Source: Falsiroseomonas sp044341625 (GTDB lineage Bacteria > Pseudomonadota > Alphaproteobacteria > Acetobacterales > Acetobacteraceae). Taken from it: DNA of 41,080 nt. The DNA lies in the NCBI GenBank assembly GCA_044341625.1, contig JBIIRI010000009.1, forward strand, positions 1 through 41,080, in the 5' to 3' direction. Both the position numbers and the translations under genes were made by a program. Positions 25,881-33,907 of this stretch are shown here, one piece after another. Within the stretch, counting starts at the first letter, position 1. Each line of letters opens with the position of its first letter. A model generated the notes under the pieces. That model did no database searches and was not told the DNA's origin. It saw nothing but the letters and a program-made list of their open reading frames with translations.

Positions 25881-27263
25881 ATGTCCGGCACAGCGGCAAA
25901 AACGGAATATGGCGTCGCATCGCTGGGCCTCGGCGTGACCAGGGCGCTCGGCGCCTTCGTCGCCGATCTGCGCTTCGACCAGCTTCCCCCCGAGGTGGTG
26001 CATGAGGCGCGGCGCGGCGTTCTCGACTGGATCGGCTGCGCGCTGGCGGCCAGCCGGCATCCGACGATCGGCATCCTGCTCGACACCTTCGAGGCGACCG
26101 GCTCTCCCGCCGTCGCCACCGTGCTGGGCCAGGGCGGGCGGCGGCTTGGGCTGCTGGATGCGCCGGTGGCGAATGGCCAGATGGGCCATCTGCTGGATTT
26201 CGACGACACGCATATGGGCGGGGTCGTTCTCCACACTTCCTCTCCCCTTCTGGCCGCGCTGCTGGCGCTGGCCGAGCATCGCAGAGTCAGCGGGCGCGAC
26301 CTGATCGCGGCCTATGTCGCGGGCTTCGAGGCGGGTGTGCGGGCCGGGCAGGGCGCGCCGGCGCATCACGATGGTGGCTGGCACCTGACCGGCACGCTCG
26401 GCGCCATCGCCGCCGGCGCGGGCGCTGCACGGCTGCTCGGGCTGAATGCGAAGCAGGTGACGCATGCGATCGGCATCGCGACCACGCAGGCCGCCGGCAT
26501 GCAGCAGAACCGCGGCACGATGTGCAAATCCTTCCATGCCGGCAAGGCCGCCGCGTCCGGTACCCTCGCCGCGCTGCTCGCCGCGCGCGGCTTCAACAGT
26601 TCCGACGAGATCCTGGAAGGCAAGCGCGGCTTCATCCGCATCTACAGCACGGCCTCGGCGCCCGAGCGCATCACGGACGGACTCGGCGAACGCTTCGAGA
26701 TCGCGCGGAACGGCTACAAGCCCTATGCCTGCGGCGTCGTGCTGCATCCGCTGATCGACGCCATGGTCGCGCTGCACGGCGCGGCCCGCGTGCCGGCCGA
26801 ACAGGTGGAGCGGGTCGAGCTCACGGTGCATCCGCATGCGGTGAAGATCACCGGGGTGGACGACCCGAAATCGGGGCTGATGTCGAAGTTCAGCATCAAC
26901 CACTCGGCTTCCGTCGCCTATCTCGATGGCGATGCGGGCATCGCGCAGTACACCGATGCCCGGTCGGGCGCGCCCGATGTGCTGGCCTTCCGCCCGAAGA
27001 TCCAGGTTTCCGTCTCGGAGGAGTTCCGCAAGGACCAGGCGCATGCGACGCTGGTCGCAACCGACGGCCGGCGCTTCGAGGCGCCGGTCGCACATGCTTC
27101 CGGAACGGTGGACAACCCGATGTCCGATGCGGCGCTCGAGCGCAAATTCCTTGGCAACGCTGCGCCCGTGGTCGGCGAGAAGCGGGCGCGGGCCATCGCG
27201 GCGAGCGTCTGGACGCTCGACGAGATGGCGGATGTGCGCGACCTCCTCGGCCTCTGCGTCTGA
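25881..27263 (+). CDS. MmgE/PrpD family protein (copy 2)
   Basis: A 460-residue family member with a GGGGGGAGG ribosome binding site 6 bases before the ATG. Domain features: LDWIGCALAASRHPT, GQMGHLLDFDDTHMGGVVLHTSSPLL, the alanine-rich helical core, MCKSFHAGKAAASG, and the lid-domain lysine loop NGYKPYACGVVLHPLIDA. The tail DNPMSDAALERKF is typical. This copy keeps the canonical K-P-x-x-C loop of dehydratase/epimerase members, unlike copies 1 and 3. Its stop is followed after 2 bases by tctB, so enzyme and transporter form one operon and very probably share a substrate, a di- or tricarboxylate or an amino-dicarboxylate. Confidence 0.92.
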   Translation: MSGTAAKTEYGVASLGLGVTRALGAFVADLRFDQLPPEVVHEARRGVLDWIGCALAASRHPTIGILLDTFEATGSPAVATVLGQGGRRLGLLDAPVANGQMGHLLDFDDTHMGGVVLHTSSPLLAALLALAEHRRVSGRDLIAAYVAGFEAGVRAGQGAPAHHDGGWHLTGTLGAIAAGAGAARLLGLNAKQVTHAIGIATTQAAGMQQNRGTMCKSFHAGKAAASGTLAALLAARGFNSSDEILEGKRGFIRIYSTASAPERITDGLGERFEIARNGYKPYACGVVLHPLIDAMVALHGAARVPAEQVERVELTVHPHAVKITGVDDPKSGLMSKFSINHSASVAYLDGDAGIAQYTDARSGAPDVLAFRPKIQVSVSEEFRKDQAHATLVATDGRRFEAPVAHASGTVDNPMSDAALERKFLGNAAPVVGEKRARAIAASVWTLDEMADVRDLLGLCV

Positions 27264-27265
27264 TC

Positions 27266-27724
27266 ATGGCGCGTGGCTTGGATCGTGATGTCGTGCCCGG
27301 CCTCGCGCTGGCGGGGCTTGGCGGCTATGTGGCCTGGCGGGCCCTGGGCTGGGATCTGCTGACCGAGGACGGGCCGGGGCCCGGCTTCTTCCCGCTGGGC
27401 TATGGCGTGCTGATGGTGGGGCTTTCGGCCCTGCTGGTGCTGCGTGCGGTGTTGCGGCCCGAGGCTTCGGGCGCGGGGGAGGGGGGCGGCGGCCATCTGC
27501 GTGCCCTGGGGACATGGGTCGCCTTCGCGGGCGCGGCCTTCCTGATGCAATGGATCGGCTTTGTCGCCGGCTTCGCGATCCTGTCGGCCTTCATCATCGT
27601 CTTCGTCTTCGGCAAGAGCCTCGCCCGCGGCGCGACGGTCGGGCTGGCCTCGGCCGGGGGCTTCTGGCTGGTGTTCGAACGCCTGATGGGCGTCGGCCTG
27701 CCGGCCGGTCCCTGGGGGTTCTGA
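27266..27724 (+). CDS. tctB: Tripartite tricarboxylate transporter small permease TctB (system 2)
   Basis: A 152-residue membrane protein with four hydrophobic segments. It has the TctB motif GPGPGFFPLGYGVLMVGLSALLVLRAVL; further segments are WVAFAGAAFLMQWIGFVAGFAI and FIIVFVFGKSLA. It starts 2 bases after the MmgE/PrpD stop and ends 3 bases before tctA. Here the order is B-A-C (binding protein last), unlike the C-B-A order of system 1. Confidence 0.9.
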   Translation: MARGLDRDVVPGLALAGLGGYVAWRALGWDLLTEDGPGPGFFPLGYGVLMVGLSALLVLRAVLRPEASGAGEGGGGHLRALGTWVAFAGAAFLMQWIGFVAGFAILSAFIIVFVFGKSLARGATVGLASAGGFWLVFERLMGVGLPAGPWGF

Positions 27725-27727
27725 GCG

Positions 27728-29233
27728 ATGGAAACGCTCCTCGCGCTCGGCCAGGGCTTCGGCGTCGCGCTGCAGCCGGTCAACATCTTCTGGTGCCTGG
27801 TCGGCTGCTTCCTCGGCACCATCGTCGGCATCCTGCCCGGCCTTGGGCCGGCGGCGACCATCGCGCTGCTGCTGCCGCTGACCTTCGGGATGGAGCCGAC
27901 GGGCGGCATCATCATGCTGGCGGGGATCTATTTCGGCGCGAAATACGGCGGCTCCACCACCTCGATCCTGCTGAACATCCCAGGCGAGGCGTCGTCGGTC
28001 GTCACCTGTCTCGACGGCTACCAGATGGCACGCAAGGGACGGGGGGGGGCGGCGCTCGGCATCGCGGCCATCGCCTCCTTCGTCGCGGGCACCTTCGGCA
28101 TCGTCGCGCTGACGCTGCTGGCGCCGCCGATCGCCGCCTTCGCGCTGCGCTTCTCCTCCCCCGAGTATTTCGCGCTGATGGTGCTGGGCCTGTCGCTGGT
28201 GGTCGTGCTCGGCGGATCCTCGCTCATCAAGGCGCTGCTGTCGCTGCTGGTCGGGCTCTGGCTCACCAGCATCGGCACCGACCTGTTCACCTCGCAGAGC
28301 CGCTTCACCTTCGGCTCCTCCTTCCTCCTCGGCGGCATCGACTTCATGATCATCGCCGTCGGCTTGTTCGCCATCGCCGGCGTGATGGAGAGCATCCGCG
28401 CGGGCGAGGAAACCAAGCCCCTTCCGGTGCCGGATCGCCTGCGTGAGCTGATGCCGTCCTGGGCCGAGTTGAAGGCGTGCCGCTTCGCCTTCCTGAACGG
28501 CTCCGTCGTTGGCTTCATCGTGGGCGTGCTGCCGGGCGCGGGGTCCTCCATCGCTTCCTTCATCTCCTATGGCGTCGAGAAGGCGGTGTCGCGGCATCCG
28601 GAGAAATTCGGCACTGGCGTGCCGGAAGGCGTCGCCGCGCCCGAAGGGGCTAACAACGCCGATTCGGGCGGCGCGATGGTGCCGTTGCTGACGCTAGGTA
28701 TTCCTGGCGGCGGCAGCACCGCGATCCTGCTGTCGGCGCTGGTGGTCTGGGGCGTGAAGCCGGGGCCGCTGATGATGACCGAAAGCCCTGAGATCTTCTG
28801 GGGCCTGATCGCCAGCCTCTATCTGGGCAGCGTCATGCTGCTGGTAATGAACCTGCCGATGGTGCCGCTGTTCGCGCAGATCCTGCGCATCCCGGTCTAT
28901 GTGCTGTTCCCGATGATCTTCGGCCTGGCGCTGGTCGGGGGCTTCGGCGTTTCGGACAACCCGGTGAATCTGATGCTGCTCGCGGGCTTTGGATTGCTGG
29001 GGTATGTGATGGTGATGTTCGGCTTTCCGCCCGCGCCGCTCATCCTCGGCTTCGTGCTGGGGGACGCGATGGAACGGGCCGTGCGCCAGTCCTTGACCAT
29101 GTCCATGGGCGATCCGACGATCCTGGTGGAACGGCCGCTTTCGGCCGTGATGCTGGCGCTGGCCCTGCTGGTCCTGCTCTCGCCCATCCTGTCCCGGCTT
29201 CTGCGCCGGCGCGGCGCGGCGACGGCATCCTGA
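27728..29233 (+). CDS. tctA: Tripartite tricarboxylate transporter large permease TctA (system 2)
   Basis: A 501-residue polytopic protein with the TctA pattern: GTIVGILPGLGPAATIALLLPLTFGM, YFGAKYGGSTTSILLNIPGEASSVVTCLDGYQMARKGRGGAAL, and in the second half MVPLLTLGIPGGGSTAILLSALVVWGVKPGP. It pairs with the TctB just upstream and the TctC 25 bases downstream. Inside the codons for RKGRGGA there is an uninterrupted tract of nine G (28041-28049); the frame is intact as given, but the tract is a likely slippage or sequencing-error site. Confidence 0.95.
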   Translation: METLLALGQGFGVALQPVNIFWCLVGCFLGTIVGILPGLGPAATIALLLPLTFGMEPTGGIIMLAGIYFGAKYGGSTTSILLNIPGEASSVVTCLDGYQMARKGRGGAALGIAAIASFVAGTFGIVALTLLAPPIAAFALRFSSPEYFALMVLGLSLVVVLGGSSLIKALLSLLVGLWLTSIGTDLFTSQSRFTFGSSFLLGGIDFMIIAVGLFAIAGVMESIRAGEETKPLPVPDRLRELMPSWAELKACRFAFLNGSVVGFIVGVLPGAGSSIASFISYGVEKAVSRHPEKFGTGVPEGVAAPEGANNADSGGAMVPLLTLGIPGGGSTAILLSALVVWGVKPGPLMMTESPEIFWGLIASLYLGSVMLLVMNLPMVPLFAQILRIPVYVLFPMIFGLALVGGFGVSDNPVNLMLLAGFGLLGYVMVMFGFPPAPLILGFVLGDAMERAVRQSLTMSMGDPTILVERPLSAVMLALALLVLLSPILSRLLRRRGAATAS

Positions 29234-29258
29234 CTGCCAACCAAGGGAGGAGAACATC

Positions 29259-30236
29259 ATGCAACGTCGTCATCTTCTGGCCGCCGGCGGCACGCTGGCC
29301 ATGGCCGGGCTGGTCCGCCCGGCGCAGGCCGCCTGGGCGCCGTCCCGCCCCATCGAGATCGTCGCCCATAACGGCCCGGGCAGCGGCCCGGATGTCTTCG
29401 CGCGCGCGCTGATCTCGGCCATCGAGCAGGACCGGATCTTCACCGGCCGCATCCAGGTCGCGAACCGCGTGGGCGGCGGCGGGGCGACCGCGATGAATTA
29501 CATGGTGGAGCGCCGCGGTGAGCCGCATGTGATCGGCATCTGGACCAGCCTTTGGATGTCTCTGCCGCTGGTGCAGGCCGAGGCCCGGTCCCAGGTAACG
29601 GACATGACTCCCATCGCCCGCGTGGCGATCGAGCCCGCGGTGATGATCGTGCGCGGCGATTCGCCTTATCGCAGCGTCGCCGACTTCGTCACGGCTGCCC
29701 GGGAACGCCCGGGCCAGCTGCGCCAGTCCGGCGGGTCCCCCACCGCGCGCGACGCGCTGGTCCGCCACCTTCTGATGGCGCATACTGGGGCGCGCTGGGC
29801 CTTCATCTCCTTCCCCTCGGGCGGGGAGCGGATGTCGGCCCTGCTCGGCGGGCATGTAGACATGATGGTGGCCGAGCCGGCCGAGATCCGCGAACAGGTC
29901 CGCGCGGGACGCCTGCGCATCCTGGCCACCGTCACGGGCTCTCGCCTCGCGATCCTGCCGGATGTGCCGACGCTGGCCGAGGCCGGCTTCCCCATCGCCG
30001 ACGTGATCCAGGCGCGCGGCCTCGTGGCGCCCCCCGGCATCCCGCCGGAGGCGGTGGCCTTCTACGGCGACCTGTTCCGCCGCATGTCGGAAGGCCCGGC
30101 CTGGCGGAAATACGTGACGGACAACGAGCTGGAGAGCGCCTTCCTCTCGCCCGCCGACACCGGCGCCTTCTTCCGGGAATACCAGGGCAAGCTGCGGGAG
30201 ATCCTGCAGACCGGCGGGGTGCGCCTGGCGCGCTGA
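29259..30236 (+). CDS. tctC: Tripartite tricarboxylate transporter binding protein TctC/Bug (system 2)
   Basis: A 325-residue periplasmic protein. The signal peptide MQRRHLLAAGGTLAMAGLV ends in AQA before AWAPSRPIEIV. Family features are VAHNGPGSGPDVFARALI, VANRVGGGGATAMNYMV, LRQSGGSPTARDALV (ligand loop) and FISFPSGGERMSALLGGHVD. It opens with HNGPGSGPD in place of the common P-x-x-x-GG-x-x-D, so the ligand may differ from that of system 1. It has a GGGAGGAG ribosome binding site and follows tctA after 25 bases. Confidence 0.92.
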   Translation: MQRRHLLAAGGTLAMAGLVRPAQAAWAPSRPIEIVAHNGPGSGPDVFARALISAIEQDRIFTGRIQVANRVGGGGATAMNYMVERRGEPHVIGIWTSLWMSLPLVQAEARSQVTDMTPIARVAIEPAVMIVRGDSPYRSVADFVTAARERPGQLRQSGGSPTARDALVRHLLMAHTGARWAFISFPSGGERMSALLGGHVDMMVAEPAEIREQVRAGRLRILATVTGSRLAILPDVPTLAEAGFPIADVIQARGLVAPPGIPPEAVAFYGDLFRRMSEGPAWRKYVTDNELESAFLSPADTGAFFREYQGKLREILQTGGVRLAR

Positions 30237-30241
30237 TCGTG

Positions 30242-30979
30242 ATGGAGCCGCTCGCGGCGCTCGGCGTCGGTCTTGCCGCTTATGGCACGTCGATCATTGG
30301 CGGGTTGGCGGGCTACGGCACCAACCTGCTGATGCCGCTGGCGCTGGTCCCGCTGGTCGGCGCCGCGGCGGCGATCCCGATCCTCGCGGTGTCGGGGATG
30401 TTCAACAACGCCTCGCGGCTCGCGATCTTCCGCGACCGCGTGGAATGGCGCCCGGTTCTGCCGCTGACGCTGGCGGCGATCCCATCCTGCTTCCTGGGGG
30501 CGGCGTTGTTCACGCTGCTCAGCGGGCCGCAGGTGGCGCTGCTGCTGGGCGTCACGCTGCTGGCCACCGTGCCGCTGCGGCGCTGGCTGAAGGGGCGGCG
30601 GCTGGAGGTCGGCCCGGTTGGCATCGTCCTGCTCGGCATCGTCTTCGGCCTGGTCACCGGCGGCACGCCGGGCGGTGGGGTGGTGCTGACGGCGGCGCTC
30701 GCCGCGCTCGGCCTCTCGCCGCAGGCGGTGATCGCGACGGATGCGGCGATCTCGCTGGTGGTTGGGCTGGTGAAGGTTGCGACCTTCCAGGCGCTGGGCG
30801 AATTGCCGGCGGCGTCCTGGATGCTCGCGCTGCTGATCGGGCTGATCGCGATCCCCGGCGTGATGACCGCGCGCTGGCTGAGTGACCGGATGAGCCTCAA
30901 GCTGCAGGGCGTGGTGCTGGAAGCGGCGATCGTAACGGGCGGCGCCGCGCTGGCGCTGCGCGGCCTCGGCTGGGTTTAG
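30242..30979 (+). CDS. TauE/SafE family membrane permease
   Basis: A 245-residue protein with about seven to eight hydrophobic segments and the two-repeat TauE/SafE layout: GGLAGYGTNLLMPLALVPLVGA in the first half and FGLVTGGTPGGGVVLTAALAALG in the second. Members export sulfite, sulfoacetate or other organic anions. It starts 5 bases after tctC, in the same operon as TTT system 2; a GTG at 30239 would add one residue. Its presence suggests that a small anion produced by the pathway must be expelled; whether it is a sulfur compound cannot be told from sequence. Confidence 0.85.
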   Translation: MEPLAALGVGLAAYGTSIIGGLAGYGTNLLMPLALVPLVGAAAAIPILAVSGMFNNASRLAIFRDRVEWRPVLPLTLAAIPSCFLGAALFTLLSGPQVALLLGVTLLATVPLRRWLKGRRLEVGPVGIVLLGIVFGLVTGGTPGGGVVLTAALAALGLSPQAVIATDAAISLVVGLVKVATFQALGELPAASWMLALLIGLIAIPGVMTARWLSDRMSLKLQGVVLEAAIVTGGAALALRGLGWV

Positions 30980-31011
30980 GTCGCTGGGTGTAGGATGAAG
31001 GACTGAGGCGC

Positions 31012-32406
31012 ATGGCCGCATCGACACCGCAACCGCTGTCCGACGAGATCGTCGCCCTGTCCACCTATATCGCGGAGGCGGCGTCCCGGCCGCTGTCGGC
31101 GGAGGTGGCGCGGAAGACGCGGCTGCATCTTCTCGACACGCTGGGCGCCATCGTCTCCGGCACCCAGCTTCCCGCCGGGCGGCTCGGTGCGCGCTTCGCG
31201 GCCAGCACCGGGGGCGTGGAGGAAGCGCTGGCGGTCGGCGCGCGTGCCCTGCTGCCCACCGCCCAGGCCGCCTTCGCCAATGCGATGGCCGCCCATGGCG
31301 ACGAGACCGATGACAGCCACCTGGCCGGCCGCTGCCATCCCGGCTGCGCGATCGTGCCCGCAGCACTCGCGGTGGCGGAACGCGAAGATGCGGGGGGCGA
31401 TGCGCTGCTGCGCGCCATCGCGCTCGGCTACGATGTCTGCGTGCGGGTGAATCTGTCGCTCGGCTTTTCGCCGCCGGCCAAGGCGAAGCACAGCACGCAT
31501 AGCATCGGCCCCGCCTTCGGCGCGGCGGCGGCGGCGGCGGCGCTGCTGCGCTTCGATGCGCGGCAGGCGCGGCACCTGCTGTCCTATTCCGCGCAGCAGG
31601 CCAGCGGCATCCCCTTCTGGAACCGCGACCACCACCATGTGGAGAAGGCCTTCGATTTCGCCGCCATGCCGGCGCGCAACGGCACGCTCGGCGCGCTGAT
31701 GGTCGCCTCCGGCTTCACCGGGGTCGAGGATCCGCTATCGGGCGCGCATAACCTGTTCGCCGCCTTCGCGGAGCGGCCGGATCGCGCCGCGCTGGTGGAT
31801 GGGCTTGGCTCGCGGTTCGAGATCATGCGCGCTTCCGTCAAGAAGTGGTGCGTGGGATCCCCGATCCAGGCGGTGCTCGACGCGATCATGGCGATCACCG
31901 GCGGCGTGCCGCAGGACCCCGCCTCCATCGAGGCCATCACGCTCATCATGCCGGATGACCGCGTCCATATCGTGGATGACCGCGCCATGCCGGATGTCTG
32001 CGTGCAGCATCTGGCGGCGGTCGCGCTGCTGGATGGCGGCGCCGGCTTTGCCGCCGCGCATGACGTGGCGCGGATGCAGGACCCGGCCGTGCGCGCGCTG
32101 CGGGCGCGGATGACGCTGGTGCCGAGCCCCGAACTCACCGTGGCGGTGCCGGCGCGGCAGGCCATCGTCGCGATCCGCTTCGCGGGCGGCGAGGAACGGC
32201 GCCACCACGCGGTCGCCGTGCGCGGCACGCCGGAAAACCCGATGACGGAGGCGGAGGTGGAAGCGAAGGTCCTCGACCTCGTTGCGCCGCTGCTGGGGGA
32301 AGGCGCGCAAGCGCTGCTCGACGCCGTCCGAGGCATCGAGGCCCGCCGGGTGCGCGACCTTCGCCCGCTGCTGAGTATAAACGACCTGCCGGAGAGCCAT
32401 TCATGA
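31012..32406 (+). CDS. MmgE/PrpD family protein (copy 3)
   Basis: A 464-residue family member. Motifs: LHLLDTLGAIVSGTQLPAG, NAMAAHGDETDDSHLAGRCHPGCAIVPAAL, HSIGPAFGAAAAAAALLRF, and the lid loop VKKWCVGSPIQAVLDAI in place of the K-P-x-x-C loop of copy 2. The acidic motif is DETDD rather than DFDD, so the active site probably differs. A GCG triplet tract (about 31522-31541) encodes the run of alanines. The last four bases overlap the SDR start (ATGA), which in turn overlaps the GntR gene, forming a tightly coupled trio. Confidence 0.9.
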   Translation: MAASTPQPLSDEIVALSTYIAEAASRPLSAEVARKTRLHLLDTLGAIVSGTQLPAGRLGARFAASTGGVEEALAVGARALLPTAQAAFANAMAAHGDETDDSHLAGRCHPGCAIVPAALAVAEREDAGGDALLRAIALGYDVCVRVNLSLGFSPPAKAKHSTHSIGPAFGAAAAAAALLRFDARQARHLLSYSAQQASGIPFWNRDHHHVEKAFDFAAMPARNGTLGALMVASGFTGVEDPLSGAHNLFAAFAERPDRAALVDGLGSRFEIMRASVKKWCVGSPIQAVLDAIMAITGGVPQDPASIEAITLIMPDDRVHIVDDRAMPDVCVQHLAAVALLDGGAGFAAAHDVARMQDPAVRALRARMTLVPSPELTVAVPARQAIVAIRFAGGEERRHHAVAVRGTPENPMTEAEVEAKVLDLVAPLLGEGAQALLDAVRGIEARRVRDLRPLLSINDLPESHS

Positions 32407-33146
32407 CCAACCTGCCCATGCTGGGACATGTCGCGCTGATCACCGGCGGCGTGCGCCGGATCGGCCGCGCCGCGGCCCTGGCGCTGGCCGGGGAGGGGGC
32501 GGATGTCGTGCTGCACGCCCGCAACTCCCGCGACGAAGCCGAAGCGGTGGCGAGGGAGGTCGAGGCGATGGGCCGCCGCGCCCTGGTGCTTCTGTGCGAC
32601 ATCACCGACGAGGCGGCGGTGGAAGCGATGTTCGCCGAGATCGACCGCGCTTTCGGCCGGCTCGACATCCTGGTGAACAACGCCGCGCTGCGCGGTGAGG
32701 CGCACTTCACGGAGATGAGCTACGCCGAGTGGAAGGAGATCACCGGCGTGATCCTGGACGGCGCCTTCCTGGCCTCGCGTGCCGCGCTGCGGCGGATGGC
32801 GCCGCGCGGCTATGGGCGGATCGTCAGCATGGGCGGCGTCAGCGCCCATCTCGGCGCGAAGGAACGCGCGCATGTCGGCGCGGCGAAGGCCGGTCTCATC
32901 GGCTTCACGCGCGCGCTGGCGGTGGAATTCGCCGCGCAGGGCGTCACGGTGAACTGCGTCATCCCCGGCAAGATCGGCGGCAAGCGGGCCGCGACGGCGG
33001 GGAAGGGCATCGCGGGCGCGCCCATCGTCGGGCGCGAAGGCGTGCCGGAGGATGTGGCGGAGCTCGTCCGCATGCTCTGCCGGCCGGCATCTTCCTTCAT
33101 CACCGGGCAGAGCATGCATGTGAACGGGGGCATGTACCTGCCGTGA
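32403..33146 (+). CDS. SDR-fold protein lacking most of the catalytic tetrad
   Basis: A 247-residue protein with a complete short-chain dehydrogenase fold: nucleotide motif ITGGVRRIGRAAA (the R form seen in pteridine-reductase-like members), CDITDE, LVNNAAL and the end FITGQSMHVNGGMYLP. Against the FabG tetrad Asn-Ser-Tyr-Lys, the matching positions are Ile117 (GVILDG), Gly145 (SMGGVS), Val158 (RAHVGAAK) and Lys162. The spacing is right (28, 13 and 4 residues), so only the lysine remains; His157 sits beside the missing tyrosine. It may use another chemistry, bind nucleotide as a sensor, or be inactive. Start and stop overlap copy 3 of MmgE/PrpD and the GntR gene. Confidence 0.9.
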   Translation: MTNLPMLGHVALITGGVRRIGRAAALALAGEGADVVLHARNSRDEAEAVAREVEAMGRRALVLLCDITDEAAVEAMFAEIDRAFGRLDILVNNAALRGEAHFTEMSYAEWKEITGVILDGAFLASRAALRRMAPRGYGRIVSMGGVSAHLGAKERAHVGAAKAGLIGFTRALAVEFAAQGVTVNCVIPGKIGGKRAATAGKGIAGAPIVGREGVPEDVAELVRMLCRPASSFITGQSMHVNGGMYLP

Positions 33147-33835
33147 CCGACCCATCCTCCACCCCTCCGGCCGCGCCCCCCACGGCCGGGGAGGCGGAGG
33201 AAGCCGGCCTGTCCCGCGCGGAACGTGTCTATCGCCATCTGCGCGACGGCATCCGCACTGGCACCTATCGCGCCGGCCAGCGGCTGCGGGAGGTGGAGAT
33301 CGCCGCCGCGCTGAAGACCAGCCGCACCCCGGTGCGGGAAGCGATCCGGCGCCTTGAGGCCGACCGGCTGGTGGAGGATGTCGCGGGCGCCGGGCTCACG
33401 GTGCGGCAGCTGGACCGGCAGCGCGTGCTGGAACTCTACATGTTCCGCGCCGCGATCGAGGGCACGGCGGCCGAATGGGCGGCGATGCATGCGACGGAAC
33501 TCGACATCGCGGAGCTGTCCGAAGCACTCGGGCAGATGCGGATGGTGGCCCACGACCCCAGGCGCGCGGCCCAGCTCTACCGGCGCTTCCATGAAGGCAT
33601 CTATCGCGCCGCGCGGAACTCCTTCCTGGACCATGTCATCGCCAGCACGTCGGATTTCATGGCCTTGCTGCCAGGGACGACCTATGAACTGCCGGGCCGG
33701 GCCGCCCAGGTGCTGCTGGAGCATGAGCGCGTGCTGGACGCGATCGTCGCCCGCGACCCCGAACGGGCCGCGCGCGCCATGCGCGACCATATCCAGATGG
33801 CCTCCCAGTTCCGCCTGCGGATGACGGCCACCTAG
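33143..33835 (+). CDS. GntR family transcriptional regulator, FCD type
   Basis: A 230-residue regulator. The GTG start overlaps the SDR stop (GTGA). After a disordered Pro/Ala-rich head of about 22 residues comes the winged helix (RVYRHLRDGIRTGTYRAGQRLRE, then SRTPVREAIRRLEADRLVE), and after it an all-helical FCD effector domain with metal-ligand-like residues (RRFHEGIYRAARN, DHIQMASQF). FCD regulators sense small carboxylates and sugar acids, usually as repressors released by the pathway substrate. Candidate targets are the TGYATGCAA boxes at 25701-25811 and the UxaA-family gene 72 bases downstream. Confidence 0.92.
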   Translation: MTDPSSTPPAAPPTAGEAEEAGLSRAERVYRHLRDGIRTGTYRAGQRLREVEIAAALKTSRTPVREAIRRLEADRLVEDVAGAGLTVRQLDRQRVLELYMFRAAIEGTAAEWAAMHATELDIAELSEALGQMRMVAHDPRRAAQLYRRFHEGIYRAARNSFLDHVIASTSDFMALLPGTTYELPGRAAQVLLEHERVLDAIVARDPERAARAMRDHIQMASQFRLRMTAT

Positions 33836-33907
33836 GCGGGCGGCATCCCGGCTTCCGTTGGGCTCCATGGCCGCTAAACTGTGGGTCGCTAGTCAAGGAA
33901 TGCCGCC

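Noticed and set aside
24291..27263. prp operon (methylcitrate cycle)
   Set aside because: No methylcitrate synthase, methylisocitrate lyase or PrpR is present, and the lid loops of the copies differ from each other.
28021..28060. Possible frameshift in tctA at the G9 tract
   Set aside because: The frame runs intact through the tract with TctA motifs on both sides, so the gene is whole as given.
31522..31541. GCG triplet tract as a functional repeat
   Set aside because: It only encodes an alanine helix in an MmgE/PrpD protein, common in GC-rich genomes.
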